From: Paragordius varius
Taxonomy: Eukaryota > Nematomorpha
Direction: 5' to 3'
Assembly: GCA_964247055.1 (NCBI GenBank)
Contig: OZ176057.1
Location: forward strand, 4,898,001 to 4,962,000
DNA length: 64,000 bases
Shown: one piece after another, positions 24,116 through 37,285 of the stretch
How the letters are laid out: each line of letters starts with the position of its first letter
Numbering within the stretch: the first letter of the stretch is position 1
Translations under genes and position numbers: made by a program
The notes under the pieces: generated by a model
Databases searched by the model: none
The model's input: only the letters and a program-made list of their open reading frames with translations
Told to the model about the DNA's origin: nothing

Positions 24116-24399
24116 TAAATTTTAATTAATTGAAAAAATTTTTTAAGCTATAATATTATGAGGCGTGTATTTAAAATGTTAGTATATCAAAACTATATTT
24201 GCTATTTTTAAATATCATATAAATAAATTATTTGCAATGCTTTAAACTACTGTAACCACATATGTATTTTTTGGCAGTCCAGTCCTCTTATACCCATAAA
24301 AAACTGCGTTTGCACTGCGTTACTGATTTTATACCTTATTTGTAATTTTAAATTTTATAAAATATACATACTCAAACCCTTTCCCGCTTTGACCATATA

Positions 24400-24990
24400 A
24401 TTGTGGAAACCATGGGCATGATTGACTTTGTGCAATAAAAAACCAAAAATTAGCCCAGGTTTTTTCTGGAAGAATGGCTTCGAAACTAATATAGTTCAAT
24501 GATAGCGTAAAGCAAGGGCCTAATTAAAGGCTAATTTAAAAAAACCGTTTGACTTAAATTTTTGCCTTTCTACTGATAATATTTCAGGCATTTATTTTTT
24601 TATATGGCCTGATAAATATTCTGAAATTTAGCCCCAAAGGCGCACTATTTCGATATGACCGTCAGTTTTTAGCGGTTATCTGTTTACCCGGCAGCCAAAC
24701 GCACGACTAATTTTTTGCCTTTTCACAAGAAATCCTCATTGAATTTTTACGGTCTCATACCTTGGACAAAATTAGATACAAAAATTATTTTTGTGGACTT
24801 GTTTTTTTAAAAAATGGCATTTTACGGGGTAAGCGGGTAAAAAGAGGGCCTAAATTAAAAAAGCGAGCCGACTATGTCGCAATCGAAAAAAGTAAAGAAA
24901 ATCATATTCGAAATCGAATTGTCCAACACGATTTACGGAAACAGATCAAAAACCCAGCCTTTTCCATTTTTATAAATATATTATAACAGA
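24400..24990 (+). repeat. R-family dispersed repeat with a short open frame
   Basis: Shares sequence with the inverted copy at 36300-37285, including TTATTTTTGTGGACTTGTTT and GTAAAAAGAGGGCCTAAATT. A 74-codon plus-strand frame (24762-24986) contains 'RVKRGPKLKKR', also present in the other copy as 'RVKRGPKLKMR'. Upstream it carries the GGCGCACTATTTCGATATGA unit that recurs in tandem in the second copy. Family unknown. Confidence 0.5.
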
Positions 24991-25552
24991 ATGAGAATTC
25001 TCATGTTTTTGGACCTGATGAATCATTTATGAAATATATTAATACTTTTGTATCATTGCACCGTATCAAAAAATCGCATAATTAACGCCCATTACGCTCT
25101 AATTAACAATGTTTAAGCTGCTCTCCAAAATATATTATTCAAAAAGTATTAAAAACCATATTTATAAAGCAAAGCATTCATATTAAAATAGATGTGGACT
25201 TTGATCGTGTCAATTTTTGACTTCACAATGGGCTATCTTAAAATAAGCGTGAAAACTCTAGATTACCCGAAAATTAATATTTAAGACACCAAAAAAATAG
25301 ATAAATATAATTAGCATTATAAAACATAGATGGTATTTTAAAGCATGACTAAACCGTAGATATTTTAAGGAACTTTCTAAAAAACCTCGAAATCAGCACC
25401 ATTAAATTTATGTTACATTTTCGTATCATATTATATATATATTAAAATAAGATATTTTGAGCGCACTATGTTGCTAATAAGCAATAAGATTCAATTAAAT
25501 GTTGACTCAATTTATTTTGTTCTCTTTATAACTAACATATATATATCAATTT

Positions 25553-25558
25553 TTTATT
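25553..25558 (-). terminator. ZNF598 polyadenylation signal
   Basis: AATAAA on the minus strand about 195 bases downstream of the ZNF598 stop codon. Called on motif and position. Confidence 0.4.
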
Positions 25559-25750
25559 TAAGTACTGAAATTATGTAATATTTTTGAATATTTTTTGAGA
25601 AAAAAACAATCATATGAGCAAATTAATAGCATGGGTGGTATAATTATAAAAATAGGTTTATATTATCCAATTATTCATTCCAGGTTATTTTGCATATATT
25701 GCAGCAATCGTAAATATAAAAATAATGTTATAATTTTTCACACGAGTTTC

Positions 25751-28700
25751 TTAATTTTTCAGGGCTGTTTTTTCATTCAATCTCTTAATAAGGTCAAGCA
25801 TTCTATCCTCATCTTTTTGACGTTTAAGTTTGGCATTACTCCTAATGCCTTTTTTATCTTCATGCGTAGGTATTCTTTCATCATTTATTTGAGGTAGATG
25901 ATTTTGTAACATTAGGTCTCCATTATTTTTTAGCGTTGGAAAATGTTGTTCAACCGAAACATTTTCGGATGAACCCCACGAATAATCGTTTGATGATGAT
26001 GGATTATTTGGTTGTAGTGTTATAGGCGGCGGAGGTAAAAGAAGTCTACCCTGATTAGTTCGATGAGAGCTCTTGCTATTAGAGCCCGAAGCTGATATAA
26101 CATTAGAAAATGAGGTAGCAAAAGACGTTTTCCCATTCTCTTGATAATTTTTGGGGTTATTTTTCATGCCTGATGATAAAAGGGTTGGAAAATTTAATGT
26201 ACTTAATGTAGCATCTCTCACCATTGTCGTCGTTCCCATTCCTATAGTTTTAAAAGAATCCTCAGGTGTATCGATTAAATTATCGGGTCGAATAATTGGT
26301 AACCCGTGAAATTCATTTCGATACGATGGGTGATTCATTGTTTTAATTTTAGCAGCATAACTTTTTTTGGTGTCATCCGTACTAAATCGTACCGTACTAT
26401 CCCGAACATTAAAAGCAAATTGCTGGGCCAGCGACGAAGACGATGAAGGATAATTTGTTTGCCAATCCTCTCCGTCACTGGAATCAAAATTTGGATCTTT
26501 CCTTGGATTATATTTTGATTTTCCAGCAATACTATTGCTCGTTGTTGTAAATGTTTCAAAGCTATCACTTTTAACATTAGATTTTACGAGGGCTGTAGAT
26601 TTTAAGGTTTGTTTTTGACCTGATATGTGATTAGTGGATTGTTTGGATGATTTAATTGGTTTAGTATAAATACTTATGGCATGATGATTTTGAGCAGATG
26701 AGGTACAAGTAACAGAATTATTTTTAGTTTTGCTGGGTAATGTTATGGGTTGAGAAGTCTTTTCTATATATACATATTTATAGTTTTAAACAATATTTTT
26801 AATAAGGGATATTGAAAAAAATTTAAACTAAAAATATAAATAATATTACTTGTGGTTGGAACGGATGCTTTAGGTAACGAAGGAAAAGCGTTAGGATCAT
26901 TTAAATGATAATTTTTAGCTGTATTAGACCACGTGGCTGAAACATTATCCTACAAATCAACAAGAAAAATAGAATACTATAAATCAAATCATGATGGTTA
27001 GACTGTAATTTAAGATCAGATAAATGTTAAAATAAAATTCTATATATTTTAAATCTCCCACCCCTATTTTCCATTTCTAAATATTTTGAAAAGATAGGAA
27101 TATTAAGGTCTTATTAAAACATAGTAGGTATAATGTTCCCGAAATATTTTTTAATAATGTAATATCGAAACATATATACAAAAAGCTATCTACCGTTGTC
27201 AAATTGTATGATTTAGGTAAAAAGGGAGCCCTAGAATTGCCTATAGAGGAGGCATTGGTTTGTATTTGTTGAACTTTTGAATCGGCTCCCTTATTTGGTT
27301 GTTTTTGAGTTGGCACCATATTTATCGCAATATTAGAATTATTTCCATTTATATCGGGGGGATTGCTTTTTGCAATAGTAGGAAAATCTTGATCTGTCAT
27401 TTGATAACGTCGATAAAAACCATTTTCAAAACCGTTTTCATCATACGCATTGCTCAGGTTGGAATTGTAAAATTCAATGGTGCCTGTACCAATACCCCCG
27501 GCTAAATATGTTACATCTTGTTGTTGGGATTGACTACTGTAATATAAATAATAAATACAAAAATCTGAAAATTTTACAGTAAAAATCGATATTATGCATA
27601 TCAAACGTAAAGGCTAAAAATCAAATATTGTTTTATCAAGATAATCATATAAACTTGATTTTCCTAAACATATACCATTTAAGTTGCTAAATTAAAAAGA
27701 GATGTGTAAAATGGTTATAGTCTCAATTATACAATTTGAAATTGTAATTATATGGTCTATGGTAGGTAAAATCAACGTTGTAAAAAATAGGGTTGTTTTT
27801 TTTAAAAAAATATTTGTTCTTAGTTTTTTTTACATTTTATCTCTACATTATATATTACTGTATTATTACGACCCCTAATTGAAAAAAAGATTTTTTAGTA
27901 AAAATCGTTGATAAACTGAGGTGTTAAAGAAAATATATATTTAAATTTTTTGGTATTATTAAAAAAGGTCATATTACAGGGATTTTTACTATATAAGAAT
28001 CCTTACAATGTTAATGACTGCAAATTTATCTGTCTTAAAAATATAAACTAATTTTGAGATTTTTTTTAAAAAAACATATTAGTGTGCAAATATTTTTTGG
28101 ATATTGTTTACGCTGAAGTGTGATTGTATTATGATATTGCAATTATAATTCTGCTAAAATTATAAGAATTTATTATGAATTTTATTTATATTTTACCAAA
28201 ATAACTTTTAAACATTTTAAATTAAGTGCGCATTTTATCCCCACCCCAAAGTATAATAAATCTAAATTTTACTTATTCAAGCGAGTGTTATTGGTTGATG
28301 ATTGATTGAAATTTGTTGAGACATTCGAAGTGGGTAACAGAGTGCCCTGTGCAAAAAATGGTCGTTTTTGTCGTCCTGTAGCGTTTGTGTTAATAAAATT
28401 ACCAGTTTGTTCCCCAGATAAGCTATTATTTTCAACATTGTTAGCGTTTCGAGTTCCCGACCTATTATTTCTAATATTATTCTGATTATTAAAATTTGAA
28501 TTTGGACGACCCCTTGAATGTAAACCACCACCCCTATTTTGATTTCGATTTCGATTATTAACATTAAGATTAGAAACATTATCACCACCATCATTTGTTG
28601 TATAGATTGAACTTGGTTCGGTTGGAAATCTATACCCTGATGATATATTATCATTGCTATTATGCATGTTGAAAATATGAGTATTGTCTACTAAATTATT

Positions 28701-31700
28701 TGTCGCATGATGCGTATTATTATTGACCACGAGCAAATCTACAGCCCGTAAAAGTCTTTGACTTTGTTTGTCCATGCCACGGGAATGTTGTTCCAACATG
28801 TGGTGTTTGTATTCAATTTCTAACATTATATAAGAGATTATGCTAGTTTTAGATTCAAAAAGTGTTTTCAAAATTGAATTAAAACTTGGAGTAAAAAAAA
28901 TGTTAGGGGGTTTAAAGTCAAAAAAAGCCAAAAATTATACAAGTTTTTAGTATGCACCAAATTTAAGTCTATAATATTACAATATAGCCAGGTTAAGTAA
29001 TGCAAAAACTAGCAATGCATTTCAATATACACTGTGAAACAAAAATAAACATTATAATTGAAAATATGTTCAAATTGAAAAGCAAGTTAAAAACAAAGCA
29101 GAATATAAGAGGATATGACAAATGGGTAATATTCAGACGTAAGTTTCATTTTTACTTAAACATTCAAGTGTAAGTAATACTTTATTAACCCGTACTCGGA
29201 AATAAGCAAACTAAAATAACTAAAACTTCAAAATAAAATAATTTTTATAATTTATTGTATACCTATTCGACTTTGTGCAAAAAAAAAAGATAATTTCTCT
29301 TTGAAATCTAAAATAAAAAAAAACCGTTTCTAAAAGCCGTGGTAAATCTTTCGTGTTTGCATTCCCCTTCCTCACACAAAAAGTGCTCAGCACGAAAATG
29401 ATCTCGAAGTATGGGGTATGTGCTAAAAAATTAGGTGAAATAAAATTAAAAAAATTTAACTAATTCCATGTGGGACCAAATTTCCGGGAAATATATCAAT
29501 TTTCCCAATTAATGATTCTTTCATGCCTAGCTTTTTTGAATAAACAGCGATAATTATTAATCATTATTAATTTTTAGCTTTTTTGAATAAACATGATCAT
29601 CATATCATCAATAATTTTAATTAAACTAAAAAAAATTAAATATAAATATAATATTTTATACATTTTTATTTCAACATTGTAATCGTTTTAAAAAATAATC
29701 GTGATGCGAATAATAAGCTATGTATTTTTTTCCTATAAAAATTGTTATCAATCACGTATATATAAACGGGCCGTCTTACTAATTATAGTTATATAACTAA
29801 AAACTTAAATTTCTGATTAATATATCTTAAATCTTTTTTTAAGAAAAATTTCTAATATATATAACATTTACACTTTAAAATCACCCTTAAATAATTTAAA
29901 TTCACCCTAAAATTTATGTATATCAAGTTAAAATACCCATATTTACTTATATTTTTAAAAATTAAAATAATACTAAAAAAATAAACTATGCGCCATAAGG
30001 ATATATTTCATATTAATTAAGAGTTATATTAGCCCGAAAACAAAAATTTATTTTTAGGGTTAATTTGAGTTTTTCAAGGGTGGGATTGTAAATGGTATAT
30101 ATATTATATATACGTATATTCAAAAACAAATTATTTCTGTAGTATTCGTCATTTAAAAATCTTTTTATCACAAATTAGACTTTCATAACAAAAATACCTA
30201 TTCCCTAAACCTTTTTTATAAATAATTGACCCTTGATTTTGCTCCGTATTTCCTGGTAACTATTTTAGCTTAAAAAAACTGTTTAATATCAATAATTAAA
30301 AGAAAAAAGCAGGAAACAAATACCTTTTTTTAATATACATTACAAACTAACCTAAACTTGTAGAAAAAAAACTTACTCAAAATATCGATTCCTTCCCTCA
30401 ACATCACAGAAATGACAGAAAAAATGATCTCTCCGTAAATGTTTATACAATTCCTCCTGATCTAAAAAACGGGCTGAAAACAATGTTACACCACCGCCAT
30501 CTTTATTAGAGGTTAATTTTTGCATGCAAAACAGGCAAGCTGGGTGTCCTTTATACCCCGAATCTATGAAATTTACTGTTGTAGATTGTTGAATTTCACC
30601 ATTATTTTCATTTGTGGTTATTGATTGATTATTTGGGGTAGATTTATTATCAGATGTTGGTTTTATTCCTGGAGTCTTGGTGTTATAATTACCTTCAAGA
30701 TGTTGAGCCAACTCAGAACTTGTATATATGGCACGTTCACTAGTGAATAACTAAATATAAAAGAAAAAAGTAAAAATAAATTTTGGTTTCAAATTAATTT
30801 TTTTTAAGTTTAAGTTTTTACTTAATATTTAATTAATTTTTAAACTCAATTGGTATCTAACCCATTGTTTATACTATACAAATATAAATTAGGCCAAAAT
30901 TTTTTTTTATAAAGATGCAAATCAAATCACTCAATTATATACTAAAGAAAGAATATTTTTTAATAAATTTTTTTTAATAATAATAATAAGTTAAGTACCA
31001 ACATGTTAATTAAAATATTTTTATTATATGAAAAAACTATTTCGTGTCTACACAATGTAGATTATTAAAATATCGATCAAAATAATATAGAAAAGTTGAC
31101 TATAAAGAATTAAACGTTAAAAAACAAAGTATTAAAAGCCTACAATTGGTTTAAATCAAATTTTATACAATCCTATTAAAAGACTTATTTTAATCATATA
31201 ATTATATTCTGAAAATAAATTGAGCTAAAAAACGCTTCATAAGAGAAGAATGCCTTAAACCGAAAAAGTAAATATAATTTTTTGCATTTTTTAAGTGATT
31301 CATTTTATCAAATACAACGCTAGAAAATTGTATTTTTAATATTAGATCCAGAAAGATTATATAAAGCTTTAAATTTTGGTGAATGTTAATATTTAATCTA
31401 AATTTGCATGGAATGGAATATCGATATATGTATAATCATTTTTTTAAATTTAATTTTTAGGGCTCCCTTCGAACTAATAGTAAAGATGGCGTAATTGTAC
31501 ATATTTTAACAATGGTTGCCATTTAAAAACAAAAATAAATTAATATTTAATATAATAACCTTATTTTATATATTTTAGCCTAAATTTTCATAATATAAGA
31601 GATTAGGATTCTAGGTAATACTACGACCTTTTTCAAAAACATAAGGGACATTTGAATATTATTCTAATTTTAACCAGAGTTTTTGCTTTAAAGGTATTTT

Positions 31701-32453
31701 GAGTATTTTAAAGCGCTTATATTATAATAGTTGGAAATATGGTACATTTTGTTTTGTTGCAAATTATTTTTTATATAGCGTTTAACACTAGAATTAATAT
31801 GATTTTACGATCTTAACATTAACAATCATACCAAATCCTACCCCAAAATTTTTTAAAAAGTATTGACAATAAAGAAACTGCCTTTTTTCATTTTTTCCTT
31901 ATTTATACATAGTTTTTACTTGAAATGTATTACCTTCAAATGATTAAGGCAAATTTCACAAAAATATTTTTCGTGAACGACTTGCAAGTGGAGTTTTAGT
32001 CCCATAATGTTGGAATAAACTTTGGGATTGTCTGTTTTCTTAGCACAAATGATACAAATATCATTTAGCAATCGCATGCATTTATCTTTAATGGCCTGAG
32101 AATCGAAATAAATGCCCCATTTCGGAAGATTGGTTTCTGTTTCATCGCTTTTTTCCAAATATTCAACTTCGCTTGGATTGTAATTGTGGGATATGATAAC
32201 CTGTATAGAATTATATAATATATTTTCCAATTACAAAAAAATAAAAAGGTAAAAAAATAAAAACCTTTTGGAGTGAAGTTCTACAAACCGGACATTCCTG
32301 TTGATCACAAAGGACACGAATCCTCATTTGACATTTATGGCAAATGTAATGAAGGCATTTACCATAAGAATAAATTGATATTGGATAGCAGCAGATAAGA
32401 CATGTATCATTGGAAGACGTATTTAATTCATCCATATTAGGTTTGGTATCCAT
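25751..32453 (-). CDS. ZNF598: ZNF598/Hel2-type RING E3 ubiquitin ligase, ribosome-collision sensor, complete, 8 exons
   Basis: Cytosolic ligase that marks small-subunit proteins (eS10, uS10) on collided ribosomes to start quality control. Exons: 32265-32453, 31934-32200, 30377-30750, 29325-29422, 28273-28819, 27194-27536, 26850-26949, 25751-26763. They sum to 2475 nt, 824 aa, with all junctions in frame (human protein about 900 aa). The RING is at residues 18-57: C18, C21, C33, H35, C38, C41, C54, C57. Exon 2 carries the first zinc finger (CIICAKKTDNP.. then HLQVVHEKYFCEICLNHLK). Exon 3 carries 'GHPACLFCMQKL' and 'HLRRDHFFCHFCD'. Exon 4 carries 'LRDHFRAEHFLCEEGECKH'. These follow the ZNF598 finger order closely. 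An Asn/Ser-rich linker follows, with four FP(T/S)(I/L) motifs (DFPTI, AFPSL, NFPTL, HFPTL), a PPPP run, and a basic helical tail ending KTALKN. The start is the first Met before the RING. Confidence 0.95.
29860..30107. repeat. CACCC-family MITE in a ZNF598 intron
   Basis: Left ATATAACATTTACACTTTAA then CACCCTTAAATAATTTAAAT; right GGGTGGGATTGTAAATGGTA. Diverged copy in intron 3. Confidence 0.6.
30755..31930 (-). other. ZNF598 intron 2, nothing else recognised
   Basis: Spans the exon 2 donor (AAG|GTAATAC) to the exon 3 acceptor (TATATTTAG). A+T-rich with no supported exon or complete repeat. Confidence 0.5.
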
Positions 32454-32579
32454 ATTAAATCAATTAAACTAAGGACTAGGAAAGGCCGACTCGACAAAAT
32501 ATGTTCAGGTGGATTTGTTTCAAAAAAGTAATATACTGATTTTTTTAAGCACTGTCCGGCAAAAATGGGATATAAAAAT

Positions 32580-32833
32580 ACAGTAAAAATTGAAATTAAA
32601 CGGACAAAACGTAAAAATATAAATAAAAATATTTTTTTCAAAAGGCAACTATACTTTTTTGAATCTAAATTTTCATCCCTAATAATTTATTATGTTACCA
32701 TATAAATCTCCACCTCATATATTAAAATCTTAGACACTATTTTATATTTAAAAATCAATTATAAAATATGGTTGTCTTTTGGAAAAAATATTTGTTTTTA
32801 CATTTTTAGGGTTTGTGCGTAATTTTTTTTTAC
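32580..32833. repeat. P-family MITE just upstream of ZNF598
   Basis: Left ACAGTAAAAATTGAAATTAA then ACGGACAAAACGTAAAAATA; right GGTTGTCTTTTGGAAAAAAT. It starts about 125 bases upstream of the ZNF598 start codon, so it lies in the promoter or 5' UTR. Confidence 0.75.
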
Positions 32834-33110
32834 TTTATGTGGTTATCAATCACTTATTATAACTAAAATCTTTAAAGTAATTCATATGTGGGTCTTAATT
32901 TGAAAAAATATTTTTACTTATCTATCAGCAAAAAACATGTTTTAAGCGAAAAGACTCAATCTAATTTTTATTTTTTAATATGTATCCATAAGGTTAATCT
33001 TAGATGCAATCTATTATATTATTTAATATATAAGGAATGTCTTAAACACACATAAAATGCTATTGCAGAAAATTCTATAGTTTAAAAACATTTTAGAAAG
33101 TTTACATTAA

Positions 33111-33196
33111 TTAAAGCTAAACAAGACCTTTGGGTAAATATTTATAAAACTTGTTAAAGCTAAACAAGACCTTTGGGTAAATATTTATAAAACTTG
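33111..33196. repeat. exact 43-bp tandem duplication
   Basis: Two identical adjacent units beginning TTAAAGCTAAACAAGACCTT (33111 and 33154). A recent duplication with no evident function. Confidence 0.9.
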
Positions 33197-33839
33197 TTAT
33201 TCAAAGGGTTTTATATTTTTACTTGATAATGAATTACTTTACCAAAAATAATTCTTGTTCAAGGATATGCCTTTCAGGCAAAAAGCAATAATGCCGTAAT
33301 TTGCAGCCGAAATGGCACAAAACACTGGAACAATTTTCAGGCAAAATAGTTTTCTGAGTGAAAATCTGAAATCATAGCTTTTTGAATATAAATAAATAAA
33401 TAATTTATATTTATTTAATCTTAAAATTTAGGCTTCATCCGCTTATTATATCTATCAAAAGTGACCGCAACCCACGGGCACTATGTCTCCCTAAAACTAT
33501 TTTTTTGCAATAAAATACTTATTAAATTTTTGGATATTTTTATTTGGAGTATAAATATCTGCAAATTAACAGCTTTAAAACAGTACCATATAGTCCACAT
33601 TTAAAAATGTACGTAATTAAGTCAAAAATATTTTCGGTGAAAGCTAAATGCTTCATCTAAAAAAATTGCCAAAATATATACACCTTTATATAAAATTATT
33701 ATTATATTAATTGCCCTTCTGAAATGGGCTACTCTTATAAGCGGCCCAATATGCCAAGATTGCGAGATGAAAATTTTAGTAAGTGTTAAATTGTCAAATT
33801 AAAACAATATTATATATATATAAATGCATTGTTGTTATA

Positions 33840-34440
33840 GTTGCTAAGGTCGTTTCGACGAACTGCAGCATTGAAAATATATCTTCGTCACTTATTGCGA
33901 CAAAATCTTAGCGTTTAGTTTAACTAATGTTGGTTTGTTTCATTGAGATGTTATCCATCCATCAAAATCTTTTTGTCACTCTTTGAGCAGCACTCACTTT
34001 CCCAGCATTAATGACTTTTCAAGTAAGTTGAATCTCAGAATGTGGCACCGAAATGTAAAAGTTTTTGTATAAGGCTGCCAAGTAGTGACATTTTAGGATT
34101 AATTTAATTTAAAATGGAGGAGTAAGGAATTATGTCTAACTATTTTATTTGGAGAAGTTTCGTCCCCCATGAAAGAATTGATTATACGTTCGGCATATTT
34201 TTCCGTGCCCAGCTTTGGTACTCATATAGTAATGTGAGGAATACTATTACCGACTCTAACAACCAACTCAATAATCTAGACGAAAATTAGATTGAAACCT
34301 TAAACAGTTACACGTATTTTGGCAGTTTTATAAACAGACAACAACTCTACTCCAGAAATAAAACGAAGAATTGCTATTGCAAAAACAGTTGCATTAAAAT
34401 ATTACAAATTTGGACGTCGCATGATGTAGAATTAAAAAAT
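33840..34440 (-). mobile_element. LINE 3' fragment with a 5' inversion
   Basis: 34190 down to 33840 on the minus strand matches the C-terminal LINE fragment at 9030-9360 (ACTTCTCCAAATAAAATAG, CACTACTTGG, CTTGAAAAGTCATTAATGCT, GGATGGATAACATCT, ending in the AACGACCTTAGCAACTATAA block). Directly adjoining, on the plus strand at 34290-34430, lies the preceding part of such a protein, the end of the reverse-transcriptase domain: 'LNSYTYFGSFINRQQ' and 'EIKRRIAIAKTVALKYYKFG'. The two parts are consecutive in a LINE but in opposite orientation here, as produced by twin priming. Both are degenerate. Confidence 0.75.
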
Positions 34441-34944
34441 GCATACCTTTTAAAAAATTTAATTTTAAAAGTTTTGAAGCCTGCTTCATATTATGTTGAT
34501 GATAAAAACGTCATAAATGTTTTTAAAATTTTATTTCTGTTTTATTCTTATGATTTATGTTAAATTTAATTTGCATTTATCACAAAAATTCAGCCAATTA
34601 TAAATCGAACAAATTGAAAAGATTAAAATTCTGAGATTTATAATATCTTATAGCGTTTTTATATCGTTTTCATAATTCCTCAAAATAGTATCAAGTAGGA
34701 TTCAACAAAATTTTGCTATATATTAAATTTTAAACATTTTTTGGAAAAACTTTTTTGGTATTAAATTACTTTCGGATTCTTTACTTATTCATAAAGATAT
34801 TGTTTTGCATTTACATCTAGTATTTGACTTATTTTAGTGATGTTTTTATAAATGAAGCATTAAACTTACTTGAAACATTTAACCAAATGTGCGCATATTT
34901 TGCCATTTTTGATATGAGGTAGCAAAAACTCTAAATTTTCTTAA

Positions 34945-35230
34945 CACTTGAATACAACACATTCATTTCAGTCCTTTGATAATTAGGGTAGTTTCATACC
35001 CCGCTGTATAGAATTAAATGATATTTTAAAAGCTAACGAATCAAAACCATGGCAAAAGTTTGCACTTATATAATATTAATGAACCAAAATATAAAATAAA
35101 ATTCATTTTAAAATTATTACTTATTTTAAGAAAGCCCAAAGGTATAATTTAGTCAACATGACATGTGTGCATATGTTAAAAATATGCTAAAACTTGAAGT
35201 TTAATGAAAAATATGCATTTATTCAAACTT
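34945..35230. repeat. truncated TTAA-family MITE
   Basis: TTAA at 34941-34944, then CACTTGAATACAACACATTC and internal family blocks through CAACATGACATGTGTGCA. The right part is lost near the (TA)n run at 35240. Confidence 0.7.
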
Positions 35231-35238
35231 TATTTATG

Positions 35239-35277
<39 letters not shown>

Positions 35278-35689
35278 TTTAAAATTTTTATCGCTTAATA
35301 TTGGCATTTTTGCAATTAAAGGAAACTTGCCTATTTCAAACGGGTCCATAATTTAAGACCTTCGAAGGCCACAATTTTTATATAATGCTTATTTGGAGCT
35401 TTCGCTAAAACTGCAAAATTTTCTAAAAAATATATTTTTACCAAAAATATGGTATTTCGCAGCATGGTGAGAAGGGTCTAAACACATTTTAAGATATTAT
35501 AACACTTTTATATGATTCCATTGCAAACATTTTTATTTCAAAAGATTAAACCATTCTGTTTAAAATCATTTATATTAATAAGTTAGACATATTATATCAA
35601 ATTCATAATTTAAAGATGAACAATTATCTTAATCAATATTCGGGAGGGGGGACAGTATCATTGATTGTTTTAAGCTTTTGTCGTAACCA

Positions 35690-35879
35690 CCGTTAACGAT
35701 TATATGGGAAAACTCCTCTAATCGGCACAATCTACTGGATATATCCATTTTTATTTATCTTTTACCGCTAAATTCAAATCTTCTAATGTCATCTTAGTCT
35801 CCTCTTTTATAATTAACTTATCTGTGGTCAGCCTCGTTTTATTGCCCTTCTGCCTTTCCATTATGTCTTCAAGAATTAG
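35690..35879 (-). other. open stretch after a good splice acceptor, unassigned
   Basis: On the minus strand a strong acceptor (ACATATTTCAG, exon side from 35884) is followed by an open phase-2 frame of about 46 codons, GLILEDIMERQKGNKTRLTT and then KEETKMTLEDLNLAVKDK, ending in a stop. It could be a terminal exon or a transposon remnant. No partner exon in phase 2 was found, so it is not joined to any gene here. Confidence 0.25.
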
Positions 35880-36299
35880 ACCGCTGAAATATGTTAATTT
35901 TTTTGTAAATTTTCTCTGATATATTTATTTATAATAGCTTTTTATTTTGTCTTTTTATGTATACCCAAAGCATCCCCGACCAACAAAACCTTTCAAAATA
36001 GCCAAAACAGCTTTTTTGTCTCGTTTTTAGGGGTCCTGCTTATCTCATATCCATGTGTGGTGACTAGAAGAACAAAACAATTAAGAATTGTTTTGGTTGG
36101 AAATCATACACTTTTATTTTCCGTATCATAAATAAGTTGGATCTTTTATAGCATGATGTGGAAACATATGATGTAGCGCCATGATATAATAGATTCATCT
36201 TTTTATTTTATTCCTAAAGAAAATTTCAAGATATAGAATAGTAACTTCTTAATAATACTAATTTTTAAATTATATTCTTGTATATTGATGTGTATTCTT

Positions 36300-37285
36300 T
36301 TGCCTAGTTTTTTATTTTTTGCTTGCATCTTAAATTTAAAGTAATATAATCTATATATTCATAAAAATGGAAAATGCTGGCTTTGTGATCTGTTTCCTGT
36401 AAACCAGTATATTCATTCAAAGCATGCCGAAAAAATATAATCATTAATGAATGCCCCGACAATAGCTTCGCCCTTTTTTGAATTAGGCCCCCAGTTCGGG
36501 TCCACCCCGTGAAACGGTTTTCTTGAAAATACAAGTTCACAAAAATCGTGTCTTGGAGACAATGGAAAACGTGTTGGATCATTCGATTCAAATATATATT
36601 TTTTTTACTTATTTTCGATCGCATTTTTAATTTAGGCCCTCTTTTTACCCGCACCCCCCGTATGCCATTTTTTTCAAAAAAACAGTCCACAAAAATAATT
36701 TTTTGAATCTCTTTTTCCCCCAGGGTAGGAGATTGTAAAAACTTAATGAGGACTCCAGCTCTTACCTGTTAAAAGGCAAACGTTTTAGTGGTGCATGTTT
36801 TTTATATTGGATGCTGGATAAGGAGATACCCACTTAAAACTGCTCCGTCATATCAAAATTGCGCTAAATTTCAGGAAACCTGTCAGGCCATATGAGTTCA
36901 ATAGCTGGCTTAAAATATTACCCGCAACTAGGAAAAAAGTTAGGTCATACGGTTTTTTTAAATTAGCCGTGCTATAGGCCCTTCACGCCCTGAAAAGGCG
37001 CCACCATAGAATGATTTTATAATTTTGTGGCAATTTTTCCAAAAACTAATGAGAGCATATGGAATCAATCATGATTACAGGTAATTTCCGTAAAAAGGCA
37101 AAAATTTTGATCAAGCGCTATTTTGTATCAGCCTCTGGGCAGGGAGCTACCGCCTAAAACTGCGCCACCAATCGAAATTGCGTTGTTTGTGAGTTATTTT
37201 TCAAAAACTTATCAAGCTACATAAGTTTAATAAGGGCCTGAAATATTACCCGTAAAAAGGTAAAAATGAGCGGTTTTTTTAAATA
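36300..37285 (-). repeat. R-family repeat with internal ~310-bp tandem units
   Basis: Inverted relative to 24400-24990. A unit with GTTAAAAGGCAAACG.., 'TTAAAACTGCTCCGTCATAT', 'AATATTACCCGCAACTAGG' (36770-36980) recurs diverged at about 37083-37285 ('CTAAAACTGCGCCACCAATC', 'AATATTACCCGTAAAAAGG'). A minus-strand frame (36304-36690, 128 codons) contains 'RVKRGPKLKMRS' and a diverged internal repetition ('NLYFQENRFTGWTRTGGL'). Family unknown. Confidence 0.5.

Noticed and set aside
29308-29324. A 17-bp 'intron' after ZNF598 exon 4 (GTTTTTTTTTATTTTAG)
   Set aside because: Too short to splice and leads to a stop; the acceptor at 28820 instead restores the conserved EIEYKHHMLEQH continuation and correct phase.
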